Below, piece by piece: positions 8,044 to 16,446 of a stretch of DNA of 49,500 bases; the first letter of the stretch is position 1, and each line of letters starts with the position of its first letter. The stretch spans positions 1 through 49,500 of the forward strand of contig CAIUDH010000030.1 in NCBI GenBank assembly GCA_903897855.1, read 5' to 3'. The stretch is from an uncultured Bacteroidota bacterium (GTDB lineage Bacteria > Bacteroidota > Bacteroidia > UKL13-3). The notes beneath the pieces were generated by a model that had not been told where the DNA came from, did not search any database, and saw nothing but the letters and a program-made list of their open reading frames with translations. Both the position numbers and the translations under genes were made by a program.

Positions 8044-8913
8044 ATGATCATTTTTAAGAATATGTTGACGAATACTGTTTGCCTGTTTACGCTGCTTCTG
8101 GGTGTGAATTCCTGCAAACAAAAAGCCGATGCTCCTTCTTATTTACGAATCGAAAATTTCTCTATTAAAACAAATATACTGACACAAGGAAGCGCATCAC
8201 AGAATATAACTGAAGCATTTGTTTACATTGACGACCAAATTGCTGGGGTATATCATCTTCCAGCGCTTGTGCCACTCACCGTTACAGGCTCACATAGCGT
8301 AAAAATCGGCCCTGCTATTATAGAGAATGCCATCGCCTCAAACATCCGAGTGGCTTACACTTTTTTAGGTGCTTACGACACGGTTCTCAATTTTGAAACC
8401 AATAAATCTATTACCCTTCAGCCTGCATCAAGCTATCGTAGCACGGTAAAATTTGAATTAATAGAAGATTTTGAAAGTCCATCCTTGCAATTTGAAAAAG
8501 GGCCTTCCAATACCCTCGACACCTTAATTAGAGACAGTCTTCTATCCGATAATATAGAACCAGGACATTGCGCACTATTTGATATGCCCAATGGTTTTTT
8601 AATGGAATACCTTACTAAATCAGCATATAGCCTTCCCTCGAGCTCTAGTTCGGAAACTTTTTTGGAGATTAATTATAAATCAGAACTTGCCTTGGCTATT
8701 GGATTATACGTGAGTGGCACCCCAGTTACAAAAACAGGAGTGGTAACTTTAAATCCGAAAGCGACCTGGTCGAAAGCCTATATTAATTTAACCAGCGTTG
8801 TTTCTGTGAAACCACCAGGAACGAAATTTAAATTATTCATCTCCTCCTTGAATCTTGAAGGAAGTAACAAAAAAGTATTTGTCGACAATTTAAAAATAAT
8901 CCATTTTGAATAA
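8044..8913 (+). CDS. Predicted lipoprotein of unknown function
   Basis: From the ATG at 8044 the N-terminus is a lipoprotein signal peptide ending in LLGVNSC, with a lipidated cysteine about 24 residues in. The frame extends upstream to 7975, but that would place the start before the promoter and spoil the signal. The mature part (about 265 residues) is Ser/Thr-rich and beta-strand-like. It ends in a segment with the look of a carbohydrate-binding or jelly-roll domain (FVDNLKIIHFE), a fold guess only. The last eight bases overlap the sugar transferase start, so the two proteins are probably made together and may act in one polysaccharide pathway. Confidence 0.75.
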   Translation: MIIFKNMLTNTVCLFTLLLGVNSCKQKADAPSYLRIENFSIKTNILTQGSASQNITEAFVYIDDQIAGVYHLPALVPLTVTGSHSVKIGPAIIENAIASNIRVAYTFLGAYDTVLNFETNKSITLQPASSYRSTVKFELIEDFESPSLQFEKGPSNTLDTLIRDSLLSDNIEPGHCALFDMPNGFLMEYLTKSAYSLPSSSSSETFLEINYKSELALAIGLYVSGTPVTKTGVVTLNPKATWSKAYINLTSVVSVKPPGTKFKLFISSLNLEGSNKKVFVDNLKIIHFE

Positions 8914-10321
8914 AACGCTAAAAGTATCACAATACATCCTGTTCGATATTATTGCTGCCATCATAACATGGGGTTTGTTTTTTTGGTTTCGTAAAAATTA
9001 TATCGAATCGGTTAAGTTTGGATATATTATTCCCGTAGAGTTTCAGCAGAAGTTTTTCACCTCTGCCACTCTCTATAGCTTGTATTGGATTGCACTTTAC
9101 GCACTCACAGGGCATTATCGACGTATCTATAGAAGGTCGCGTTTATGGGAATTGTCGAAGACCCTAAACACAGTGGCTCTGGGTGTTATTGTCTTGTTTT
9201 TCGTACTCTTACTCGACGATGAAGTAAAAAGCTATAAAGATTATTACAAATCGGTATTGGTGCTTTTTGGATTGCACTTTCTGCTTACGGCCTTATTCCG
9301 CTTTGTTCAAACATCAGTCACCAAATCCAAAATACTGAATCGAACCATCAAGTTTAATACCATCATAATAGGAAATGGGAGCAAAGCTCTCGCTCTTTAT
9401 AACGAACTCATGTTCTCCGATAAGTCGCAAGGTAATTGGGTGCAAGGCTATGTTACCACCAATGAAGTTGCCGAGGATAATTTGGTGGCCATCACAACCA
9501 ATTACGGGAATTATCAATTGCTTCCTCAACTCATTGCAAAAGAGGCTATTGAAGATGTGATTATTGCCTTGGAAAATCAAGATCATAAATTTCTCGATCC
9601 CATCTTCACCATTTTGGAAAATGAAAATGTGCGAGTGAAAATCACCCCCGACATGTATGATATTGTCACCGGAAGTGTGAAGATGAATAACGTATGGGGC
9701 TCTGCGCTGATTGAAGTAAATACCGAGATAATGCCCGATTGGCAGCGGGTGATAAAGCGAATTTTCGATATTGCTTTTGCCGCCCTTGTTTTAATCGTGG
9801 GGTTGCCCTTTTTTATCTTAACGGCGGTGGCGGTATGGCTTACCTCCAAAGGGCCCATTTTTTACAAGCAGGAGAGGATTGGTCTGCATGGAAAACCTTT
9901 TTATATTCACAAGTTTAGAACGATGAAAGTGGATGCTGAAAAAGATTTACCTCAACTTTCCAATAAAGAGGATGATAGAAGAACTCGATTAGGCATTTTC
10001 CTTCGTAAGGTTCGACTCGATGAATTACCCCAGTTCTATAATGTTTTAATAGGGGAGATGAGCGTGGTAGGTTATAGGCCCGAGAGGTTATATTTTATTG
10101 ATCAGATAACAAAATTAGCCCCTCATTATAAGCATCTGTATAAAATTAAACCAGGTATTACTTCCTGGGGAATGGTGAAATATGGATATGCTGAGAATGT
10201 AGAACAGATGGTTGAACGTTTAAAATATGACATACTCTATATCGAAAATATGAGTACTGCCATGGATTTGAAAATCATGTTTTACACCGCCATTATTATG
10301 TTGCAAGGGCGAGGCAAATAA
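8906..10321 (+). CDS. Exopolysaccharide polyprenyl glycosylphosphotransferase (initiating sugar transferase)
   Basis: It transfers a sugar-1-phosphate to undecaprenyl phosphate to start repeat-unit synthesis at the inner membrane. The N-terminal 130 residues hold about four membrane spans. A CoA_binding_3-like middle domain follows (FNTIIIGNGSKALALYNEL). The C-terminal bacterial sugar transferase domain begins RIFDIAFAALVLIVGLPFF and contains KFRTMKVDAE, VRLDELPQFYNVLIGEMS and GYRPER. The start is a TTG overlapping the lipoprotein by eight bases; no ATG is available nearby and the N-terminus looks natural from there. The usual GPRPE motif reads GYRPE here. Confidence 0.9.
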   Translation: MNKTLKVSQYILFDIIAAIITWGLFFWFRKNYIESVKFGYIIPVEFQQKFFTSATLYSLYWIALYALTGHYRRIYRRSRLWELSKTLNTVALGVIVLFFVLLLDDEVKSYKDYYKSVLVLFGLHFLLTALFRFVQTSVTKSKILNRTIKFNTIIIGNGSKALALYNELMFSDKSQGNWVQGYVTTNEVAEDNLVAITTNYGNYQLLPQLIAKEAIEDVIIALENQDHKFLDPIFTILENENVRVKITPDMYDIVTGSVKMNNVWGSALIEVNTEIMPDWQRVIKRIFDIAFAALVLIVGLPFFILTAVAVWLTSKGPIFYKQERIGLHGKPFYIHKFRTMKVDAEKDLPQLSNKEDDRRTRLGIFLRKVRLDELPQFYNVLIGEMSVVGYRPERLYFIDQITKLAPHYKHLYKIKPGITSWGMVKYGYAENVEQMVERLKYDILYIENMSTAMDLKIMFYTAIIMLQGRGK

Positions 10322-10334
10322 GAGCCAAACCCCT

Positions 10335-12077
10335 TTACCACCATAGTAATTCCATTCTAACCCCTTTGTTTTGTTGTATTGCTTTTACTTGCTCATAAAG
10401 TGGGTATTGATCACCTAGTTCACTTTTCAATGTCGATTCAATTCTGGCATCTCCTCCAAAACTTTTGAGTAACTCTGTTAACGGATCTTTCAATTTAGGC
10501 ATTTCTATTATTCGATAACCACTGATATTTGCCTTTGCAGCGGCCATCTTAATAGCATCATCAATCGACCCAATTTTGTCAATCAATCCTAAGGTTAAAG
10601 CATCCGATGCGGCCCAAACTCGGCCTTGTGCAATGCTGTCGATGTCGGCTTTTGTTTTATGTCGGCCCTCAGCAACCCTGCTAATAAAATTGTCGTAGGT
10701 GCGTTCGATAAACGATTGTAAAATATTTTTTTCATCGTTGGTAAAGGGGCGTGATGCATTTCCGAGGTCGCTATATTTGCCTATTTTAACGGTGTCAACA
10801 GTGAGTCCTAGTTTTTCATTGTATAATTTTTGCATATTTGGAAACAATCCAAAAACTCCTATTGAACCTGTGATAGTCGAAGGTTCAGCAAAAATGTAAG
10901 AAGCCGGAGCTGCAATATAGTAACCACCACTTGCCGCAATATCTCCCATACTCACAATTACCGGTTTTACAGCAGCGGCGAGCTTCACCTCTCTCCAAAT
11001 AATATCGCTGGCGAGTGCAGAACCACCAGGTGAATTAATTCTAAGTACAATAGCTTTTATTTTTTCATCTTTCCTGGCTTTACTGATGGTTTGAGCCAAA
11101 CGAGTACCGCCAATAATTTTATCATCCCCCTCACCATCACGAATTTCTCCTTGCGCATAAATCAAAGCTATTTTGTTATTATAATCGCCTTCTTTTTTGC
11201 TGTTGGGAGCATCTTTATATTTGTCGTAGCTCAGATAGTTAATCTTATCCTTGTCGCCAAGGCCTAGCTTTTCCTTCACGGCTTTCTCAATTTCATCTTC
11301 ATAGTACAATTCATCAACGAGTCGATATTTCTTTGCATCTTCCGGACTGCGCACTTTCATCTCATCGGCGATGGCATAAGCTTCTTCCATCGATATCTTT
11401 CGATCAGCAGCTATATTTTCGATGAAGTTAGAATAAACAGCTGTTTTGTATTTTCGTATTTGAAGCTTGTTCTCCTCACTTAAATGGTCTTTGATAAAGG
11501 GCTCAACAGCACCTTTAAATTTTCCGTGGCGAACCACTTGAATTTCAACCCCTATTTTATCAAGTAAGCCTTTGTAAAACATAGGTTGAGCCGCGGTACC
11601 ATTGAAAAGCATTTCACCGGTAGGTGTCAGAAATATTTTGTCGGATACCGTAGCGAGATAATAGTTACCATTATAATAGTAGTCTGCTTTGGCATAAATA
11701 AATTTGCCTGATAATTTAAAATCTTTTAATGCGCTCCTTATTTCTTCTTTGGTTGCTAAACCTGCATTTACAGATCCCAAGTCGAGCATAATTCCAGCAA
11801 TATTAGCATCCGATTTGGCTTTTCTTATGTTTTCTAAAAGCTCATTTAACCCAATATCGTTATTATCGTCGCCTTGCAACTTAGCGAATGGATTGTCAAC
11901 GGCACGCTCCAATACTTCACCTTTAAAATCCAATAAGAGCACAGATTTTGCATTCACCTCGACTGCATTTTTTTTACTTAAACCGGATGCAATGCCAATA
12001 CCTATAATTAGGATTAACATGCAAAATAGCAACAAGCCAACGATTGTAGCAAAAGTGTATTTGAAAAATTGTAACAT
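10335..12077 (-). CDS. sppA: Signal peptide peptidase SppA, 67K type
   Basis: A membrane-bound serine protease that clears cleaved signal peptides. There is one N-terminal membrane span (residues about 8-32). Two S49 domains are fused as in the long 67K form; 580 residues is normal. The catalytic lysine is K188 in GKFKGAVEPF and the nucleophile is S383 in DIAASGGYYIAAP, the same arrangement as E. coli K209/S409. It has its own promoter at 12100-12107 and converges with the sugar transferase 13 bp away. Confidence 0.95.
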   Translation of the reverse strand: MLQFFKYTFATIVGLLLFCMLILIIGIGIASGLSKKNAVEVNAKSVLLLDFKGEVLERAVDNPFAKLQGDDNNDIGLNELLENIRKAKSDANIAGIMLDLGSVNAGLATKEEIRSALKDFKLSGKFIYAKADYYYNGNYYLATVSDKIFLTPTGEMLFNGTAAQPMFYKGLLDKIGVEIQVVRHGKFKGAVEPFIKDHLSEENKLQIRKYKTAVYSNFIENIAADRKISMEEAYAIADEMKVRSPEDAKKYRLVDELYYEDEIEKAVKEKLGLGDKDKINYLSYDKYKDAPNSKKEGDYNNKIALIYAQGEIRDGEGDDKIIGGTRLAQTISKARKDEKIKAIVLRINSPGGSALASDIIWREVKLAAAVKPVIVSMGDIAASGGYYIAAPASYIFAEPSTITGSIGVFGLFPNMQKLYNEKLGLTVDTVKIGKYSDLGNASRPFTNDEKNILQSFIERTYDNFISRVAEGRHKTKADIDSIAQGRVWAASDALTLGLIDKIGSIDDAIKMAAAKANISGYRIIEMPKLKDPLTELLKSFGGDARIESTLKSELGDQYPLYEQVKAIQQNKGVRMELLWW

Positions 12078-12099
12078 GATTATAAGAGATTAGATATTG

Positions 12100-12107
12100 C
12101 AAAGATA
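12100..12107 (-). promoter_or_regulatory. -7 element TATCTTTG of sppA
   Basis: Exact minus-strand TAnnTTTG, 22 bases before the sppA ATG. A TTTG (12136-12139 on this strand) lies farther upstream than the usual -33 spacing. Confidence 0.5.
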
Positions 12108-12161
12108 TTTGTTTTGGTGGTTCGTGCGCTAACCTCAAAGAGGGGAGAAGTACTAATGTTT

Positions 12162-13433
12162 TTAAATAGAGGGGAAAGTAAGCGTGAATTTTGAACCTTG
12201 GTCCGGTTCGCTCGTCACTTCTACTGTTCCTTTGAGGTTCTTCATCATGATTTTTACATAATTCAATCCTAAGCCGAATCCTTTTACATCATGTAAATTT
12301 CCTGTTGGCACCCGGTAAAATTTATCAAAGATCTTTTTACGTTGTTCCTCGGCAATCCCAATCCCATTATCAATAACTTCAATTTTAAATATTTTGGCAG
12401 TATTGCTTGTGATGATGCGTACTTCTGGGTTTTTAATGGAATACTTCAAGGCATTATCCAATAAATTAAAAACAATATTTGTCAGATGCAATTTGTCGGT
12501 CATAATATTGGAGTTGACTGCCGACAATGTGCAATTGATGATGGCATTTTTATCGTGTAAAGTAGGTTGGATATTTTGAATCGACTTTTTGATTATTTCA
12601 TGAGCATCTACGACTTCCCACTTTAATTTAATATCCTCTCGGTCGAGATGAGCCATCTGTAGCACCCGTTCTACTTGGTTTTTAAGACGAAGTGCTTCCT
12701 CTTGGATGATGGTTGCATAACTCGCCAAACGCTCGGGCGTTTTTATTATATTTGGATTCTTTAGCACATCGCTTGAAATAGATATGGTGGCTATCGGAGT
12801 CTTGAACTCATGAGTCATATTGTTTATGAAATCTTTTTGAATAGCCGATAATCGTTCCTGGCGAAAAACGATATAAACCATGATAACGAAGGATATTAGT
12901 ACAATGAGCACTGCCAAGGTTGAAAAAATCCATGCCCCCATTCCTGAGATAATATCGGCTTTCTTATCGGGGAAATAAACTGAAAAGTAATAATTATCAT
13001 GCTCGTAAATGGGTAAATCGCGTCGGGGCACCACTTCTATCTTTTCTCCCTGCTCATTTAAAGAACTTCTGTATACAATGCGATCGCCCTCACAATCGTA
13101 AATGGCATAACTAAATGAAGAATGAATGCTTCGATCAAAAAAAACGGTCTTTAAATAAAACTCAAGAACATTGGCGTTGATTTCATCATTGATATTTACT
13201 ACATAATAGTCGCCGGCCAATTGCCTTACCGTTGTTAATTGCAGTTTACTCTCCTTGTTCTTAACCTGCAAAATATCTTCAGCTACTTTACGTAAACCTA
13301 ATTCAACTTTTCTTTCAAATTCGTTTGTTTCTTGTTTGTATTTCGTAACCATCCAGTACAACTGGGTCACCGTGATACCAATAATGGACACTAATGCCAG
13401 TACAATAATGAGTCGTACGGTGCTTTTGCGCAT
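12162..13433 (-). CDS. Sensor histidine kinase, two membrane spans
   Basis: TM1 is at about residues 7-29, an extracytoplasmic sensor of about 135 residues follows, and TM2 is at about 168-190. The HisKA domain has the phosphoacceptor H208 in NMTHEFKTPIATIS. The HATPase_c domain shows an N-box near NIVFNLLDNALKYS, a G1 box DNGIGI and a G2 box GFGLGLNYV. No response regulator lies in the window, so it is an orphan kinase by position. Its ATG directly abuts the ytxJ stop with no spacer, so both genes are probably on one transcript and may share a redox-related signal (inference). Confidence 0.93.
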   Translation of the reverse strand: MRKSTVRLIIVLALVSIIGITVTQLYWMVTKYKQETNEFERKVELGLRKVAEDILQVKNKESKLQLTTVRQLAGDYYVVNINDEINANVLEFYLKTVFFDRSIHSSFSYAIYDCEGDRIVYRSSLNEQGEKIEVVPRRDLPIYEHDNYYFSVYFPDKKADIISGMGAWIFSTLAVLIVLISFVIMVYIVFRQERLSAIQKDFINNMTHEFKTPIATISISSDVLKNPNIIKTPERLASYATIIQEEALRLKNQVERVLQMAHLDREDIKLKWEVVDAHEIIKKSIQNIQPTLHDKNAIINCTLSAVNSNIMTDKLHLTNIVFNLLDNALKYSIKNPEVRIITSNTAKIFKIEVIDNGIGIAEEQRKKIFDKFYRVPTGNLHDVKGFGLGLNYVKIMMKNLKGTVEVTSEPDQGSKFTLTFPSI

Positions 13434-13778
13434 TTATTTCCTTGTTAGATGTAAATTTAGACTTTCAACACTTATGCTATTATGGCTGCTATGATAGATA
13501 CAAACACCATCTTGAATAAGTAAAAGCTGAGGCGATTCATGCATGACATCGAATTTTGTTCCAACCGTATTCGATAAGGATCGATTTGCAATCAGGTCGA
13601 GAAAATGAGGAGCTACAAGTGAACTTTCTAGATTCCAGAATCGCTCAAATCGTCCCAAAACCATCGAACTAATACTACATCGGGTACTGTGTTTAAAAAT
13701 CACCTGAGGTACCTTAAATGAGTTAGCGATTAATGTTTCCAACTGATTTATATCAGCAAGGTTATTCCACTGTATCAT
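13434..13778 (-). CDS. ytxJ: YtxJ-family bacillithiol-system monothiol protein
   Basis: The 114-residue protein begins MIQWNNLADINQLETLI and carries FKHSTRCSISSMVL, the YtxJ active-site region with a single cysteine, and HESPQLLLIQDG, the thioredoxin-fold cis-Pro region. The family is linked to de-bacillithiolation of proteins. The open frame runs up to a TTG at 13859, but the ATG at 13778 matches the usual family start and lies nine bases downstream of an exact TAAATTTG promoter. It abuts the histidine kinase. Bacillithiol synthesis genes are not in the window. Confidence 0.85.
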   Translation of the reverse strand: MIQWNNLADINQLETLIANSFKVPQVIFKHSTRCSISSMVLGRFERFWNLESSLVAPHFLDLIANRSLSNTVGTKFDVMHESPQLLLIQDGVCIYHSSHNSISVESLNLHLTRK

Positions 13779-13787
13779 ATTTCTTAG

Positions 13788-13795
13788 CAAATTTA
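13788..13795 (-). promoter_or_regulatory. -7 element TAAATTTG of the ytxJ-kinase unit
   Basis: Exact minus-strand TAnnTTTG, nine bases before the ytxJ ATG. An identical element on the other strand lies at 13882-13889, so the divergent genes have back-to-back matching promoters about 90 bases apart. Confidence 0.6.
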
Positions 13796-13881
13796 GGTAA
13801 TTATGTTGTGTTATTGTTTCAGGGATTGAATAAATTGCATTATTAAAATCTATTAACAACGAATGGTGGGCTCAATTACCC

Positions 13882-13889
13882 TAAATTTG
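13882..13889 (+). promoter_or_regulatory. -7 element TAAATTTG of the DUF1573 gene
   Basis: Exact TAnnTTTG with six bases to the ATG at 13896. It lies inside the longest possible reading frame (ATG at 13863), so it sets the real start downstream and predicts a leaderless mRNA. Confidence 0.6.
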
Positions 13890-13895
13890 AAAATT

Positions 13896-14966
13896 ATGAT
13901 TCGGACTAGTTTTCTGTTATTTTTTGTTTGTACTCCTTTTTTATCATATACTCAAAATCATAGTGATGCTTCTTTAAATTTCGAGGAAGACAAATTTGAC
14001 TTTGGGAATGTGAAAATTAACACCAAAGTCTCCCATATATTCTATTTTACCAACACGAGCAAGAAACCGCTACGATTAAAAAAGGTGTCGGCCAGTTGCG
14101 GATGCACCACGCCTCTCTGGGATTCAACCTTGATTGCGCCAGGAAGTCAGGGAAGTATTACCGTTGTTTTTGAATGTTTCCCGTTGGAGAAAATTTTTAG
14201 TAAAACAATCACGGTGGAGAGCAGCGCCGAATCAACCTTATATTATATTGATATCCGTGGGAAATGCGTCGACATTTATAAAGCTACGAAAGAAAAATTT
14301 TCACAGCCTTTAGGTAAACTGAATTTTGAAAGCACACACTCAAATTTCGATTTTCTTTACAATAATTCTTCCTTGGTTCAGAAGCAGCTGCAGTATTTCA
14401 ATGCAAGTGACGATACGATCGTTGTTTATGAATTTAATACGCCTTCCTATATTCAATGCGCTTCTTCACCCAATATCATTCTTCCTCATCAGTTAGGCTC
14501 TGTTATAATTAACTATAATGCCAGTATGAATCCCGACTTTGGATTCAAGCTTGATAAAATTGTAATGCGAACCAACGACCTTGAGATGCCTGATAAGCTA
14601 CTCTATGCGAGTGCCGATATTCTTGAATATTTCGACTCAACGATACAAAACAGAGGTCATATTTTATTAAGAGAACAAGATTATGATTTCGGCAAGATAA
14701 AAGTAGGTGATATCAAAACGCATGTTTTTGATATAAAGAATATTGGTTTAGATACTTTATTCATTCGCAGGGTTAGAGCTTCCTGTGGTTGCACTGAGTC
14801 TGTTTTAAGTCTTGATAAAATTGCTCCAGGCAAATCGGCCAGCTTAAAAGTGATTTATAATACTGCTGGAGCGGTGCGTGGTGATAATCACAAACTCATC
14901 ACTATAATTTCTTCCGACCGAAAGCAGCCTGTTATTATTATAGGCGTTCATGTTTCTGTTGATTAG
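13896..14966 (+). CDS. Exported protein with two DUF1573 domains
   Basis: The ATG at 13896 gives a clean signal peptide (MIRTSFLLFFVCTPFLSYTQ). The frame could begin at 13863, but the promoter lies between the two. Two DUF1573 Ig-like domains flank a less conserved middle. The first is near residues 27-95 (FDFGNVKINTKVSHIFYFTN, then SASCGCTTP). The second occupies the last 100 residues (YDFGKIKVGDIKTHVFDIKN, then RASCGCTES). Each domain keeps the SCGCT motif typical of the family. The function is unknown; periplasmic or surface location is expected. It is divergent from ytxJ-kinase. Confidence 0.85.
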   Translation: MIRTSFLLFFVCTPFLSYTQNHSDASLNFEEDKFDFGNVKINTKVSHIFYFTNTSKKPLRLKKVSASCGCTTPLWDSTLIAPGSQGSITVVFECFPLEKIFSKTITVESSAESTLYYIDIRGKCVDIYKATKEKFSQPLGKLNFESTHSNFDFLYNNSSLVQKQLQYFNASDDTIVVYEFNTPSYIQCASSPNIILPHQLGSVIINYNASMNPDFGFKLDKIVMRTNDLEMPDKLLYASADILEYFDSTIQNRGHILLREQDYDFGKIKVGDIKTHVFDIKNIGLDTLFIRRVRASCGCTESVLSLDKIAPGKSASLKVIYNTAGAVRGDNHKLITIISSDRKQPVIIIGVHVSVD

Positions 14967-15095
14967 CTCACAACCCATATAAATATTGCCTTATAGCGAT
15001 TATTGAATTTTATACAATTGTCTTATAATTTATATTATGTTAAATAAAACAATCAAAAGAAAACTGGAACAAATGAATTATTCCGGCTCCTTCTT

Positions 15096-16364
15096 TTATT
15101 TCTGAATTGCCTTTAATTCGTTGATCCTCTTAGTCAGCTCCATCACCTTCTCTTCATTCTTCAATTGAGCGTAGCAAAGTTTTATATAGGTCAGTGTTTC
15201 AATATCGTCGGCTTTCAGCGTATTCGAAGTTTCATAATACTTCAGTGCTATATTTAGAAGTGCATTCGCTTGATTATTTAAATCATCGAATTTCTTTTTT
15301 TGCTTAACGTTATCAGTATTTTCTCTTTCATTGATAACAGGCACCGCTTTATTAAAATACATAATACCTAGCATAATATTTACATCGGCATCATTGGGTT
15401 CAAGTTCGAGTGATTTTTTGTAGTCGGCTTCGGCTTTGTCAAGATAATCAACTCTCTTGGGGTCATTTTTAAATAAGCCTTCATAGGTATTGGCTCTATA
15501 GTAATAATACTTAGCGTTGCTAGGATCTGCATCAATGGCTTTGCTGAGCTTTTCAACTAATTTGTCGCCTTGATGAGTTAAACTATAAAGTACCAGTTCC
15601 TCTGTAATGAGATCTTGATTTTCGGGTAATAAATCGCGTCCTTGCCCGACATATTTTATGGCAGTAGCCGTATCGCCTTGCTCCTGAAACGCCTTACTTA
15701 GCGTGATATAAACATCAGCATCTAAAAAGTTTTCGCTAGCCAATTTGCCAATGTATTTTGTTACCAAGGGCCAATCCTTTTTAAAGTAGGCAATTTTTCC
15801 GGTGTTTTTAGTCACCGTATTTTCTGATAAATCGGTATTGGCTGCTTTAATTTTATTGGTTTTGTCGTAAGGGAATGCAGTTAAAATAAGTTCAAAGTAG
15901 CGTATCGCAGTAGCATAACCATTAGGATCTTTACCATCATTTTGCTTTTGTTGCGCTATTAATCCATCATTATAAACCAACGGAGCAATACCTAAAACTT
16001 TACCAGCCTCTCCTGCAATTTGGTTCAGCGCTGCTTTGCTGAATTTCTCATCACCCGTTTTTAAACAATTGATGTACGATTCTAATGATCGATAAGAAGG
16101 TTCAGGTTCGAAAAGTCGAAGTGCTTGCCCTGTGAGTGTGGTATCTAACGCAATGGCAAAGTATACATCTCCACGAGTGTACCACATTTTAGGGTTGTTT
16201 TTTGTTTCTTCATTGGCGGCTGCTAAATCAATATATTTTTTAGCATCTTTTAAGTCGCCGTCGCGTAAACTTATTTTTGCAGTTTCAATATTGTTTTTTT
16301 GGGCTGTTGCGGTAAAGGTTAATGCTAGTAACGCACTAATAAAAACGTGTTTGAGTAATTTCAT
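15096..16364 (-). CDS. Exported tetratricopeptide-repeat protein
   Basis: The signal peptide MKLLKHVFISALLALTFTATAQ is followed by helical repeats. TPR-like units are clear around IRYFELILTAFPYDKTNKI, AKYYYYRANTYEGLFKNDPK, AEADYKKSLELEPNDADVN and LLNIALKYYETSNTLKADD. A periplasmic scaffold role is likely; partners are unknown. A 7/8 match to the -7 element (AATCTTTG, 16409-16416, minus strand) lies about 45 bases upstream. It is downstream of gyrA but separated by 82 bp, so co-transcription is possible but unproven. Confidence 0.82.
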   Translation of the reverse strand: MKLLKHVFISALLALTFTATAQKNNIETAKISLRDGDLKDAKKYIDLAAANEETKNNPKMWYTRGDVYFAIALDTTLTGQALRLFEPEPSYRSLESYINCLKTGDEKFSKAALNQIAGEAGKVLGIAPLVYNDGLIAQQKQNDGKDPNGYATAIRYFELILTAFPYDKTNKIKAANTDLSENTVTKNTGKIAYFKKDWPLVTKYIGKLASENFLDADVYITLSKAFQEQGDTATAIKYVGQGRDLLPENQDLITEELVLYSLTHQGDKLVEKLSKAIDADPSNAKYYYYRANTYEGLFKNDPKRVDYLDKAEADYKKSLELEPNDADVNIMLGIMYFNKAVPVINERENTDNVKQKKKFDDLNNQANALLNIALKYYETSNTLKADDIETLTYIKLCYAQLKNEEKVMELTKRINELKAIQK

Positions 16365-16446
16365 TTTATATAGAGGTTGAAATGTTTTGCTTTATTCAAA
16401 ATAGATTCCAAAGATTCGATGATGAGTTATTTTAACAGTATTTAGA

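Noticed and set aside
15064-15081. Hairpin CTGGAA/TTCCGG as terminator between the DUF1573 and TPR genes
   Set aside because: The stem is six pairs with a wobble and a 12-base loop, and is not followed by a T run on either strand.
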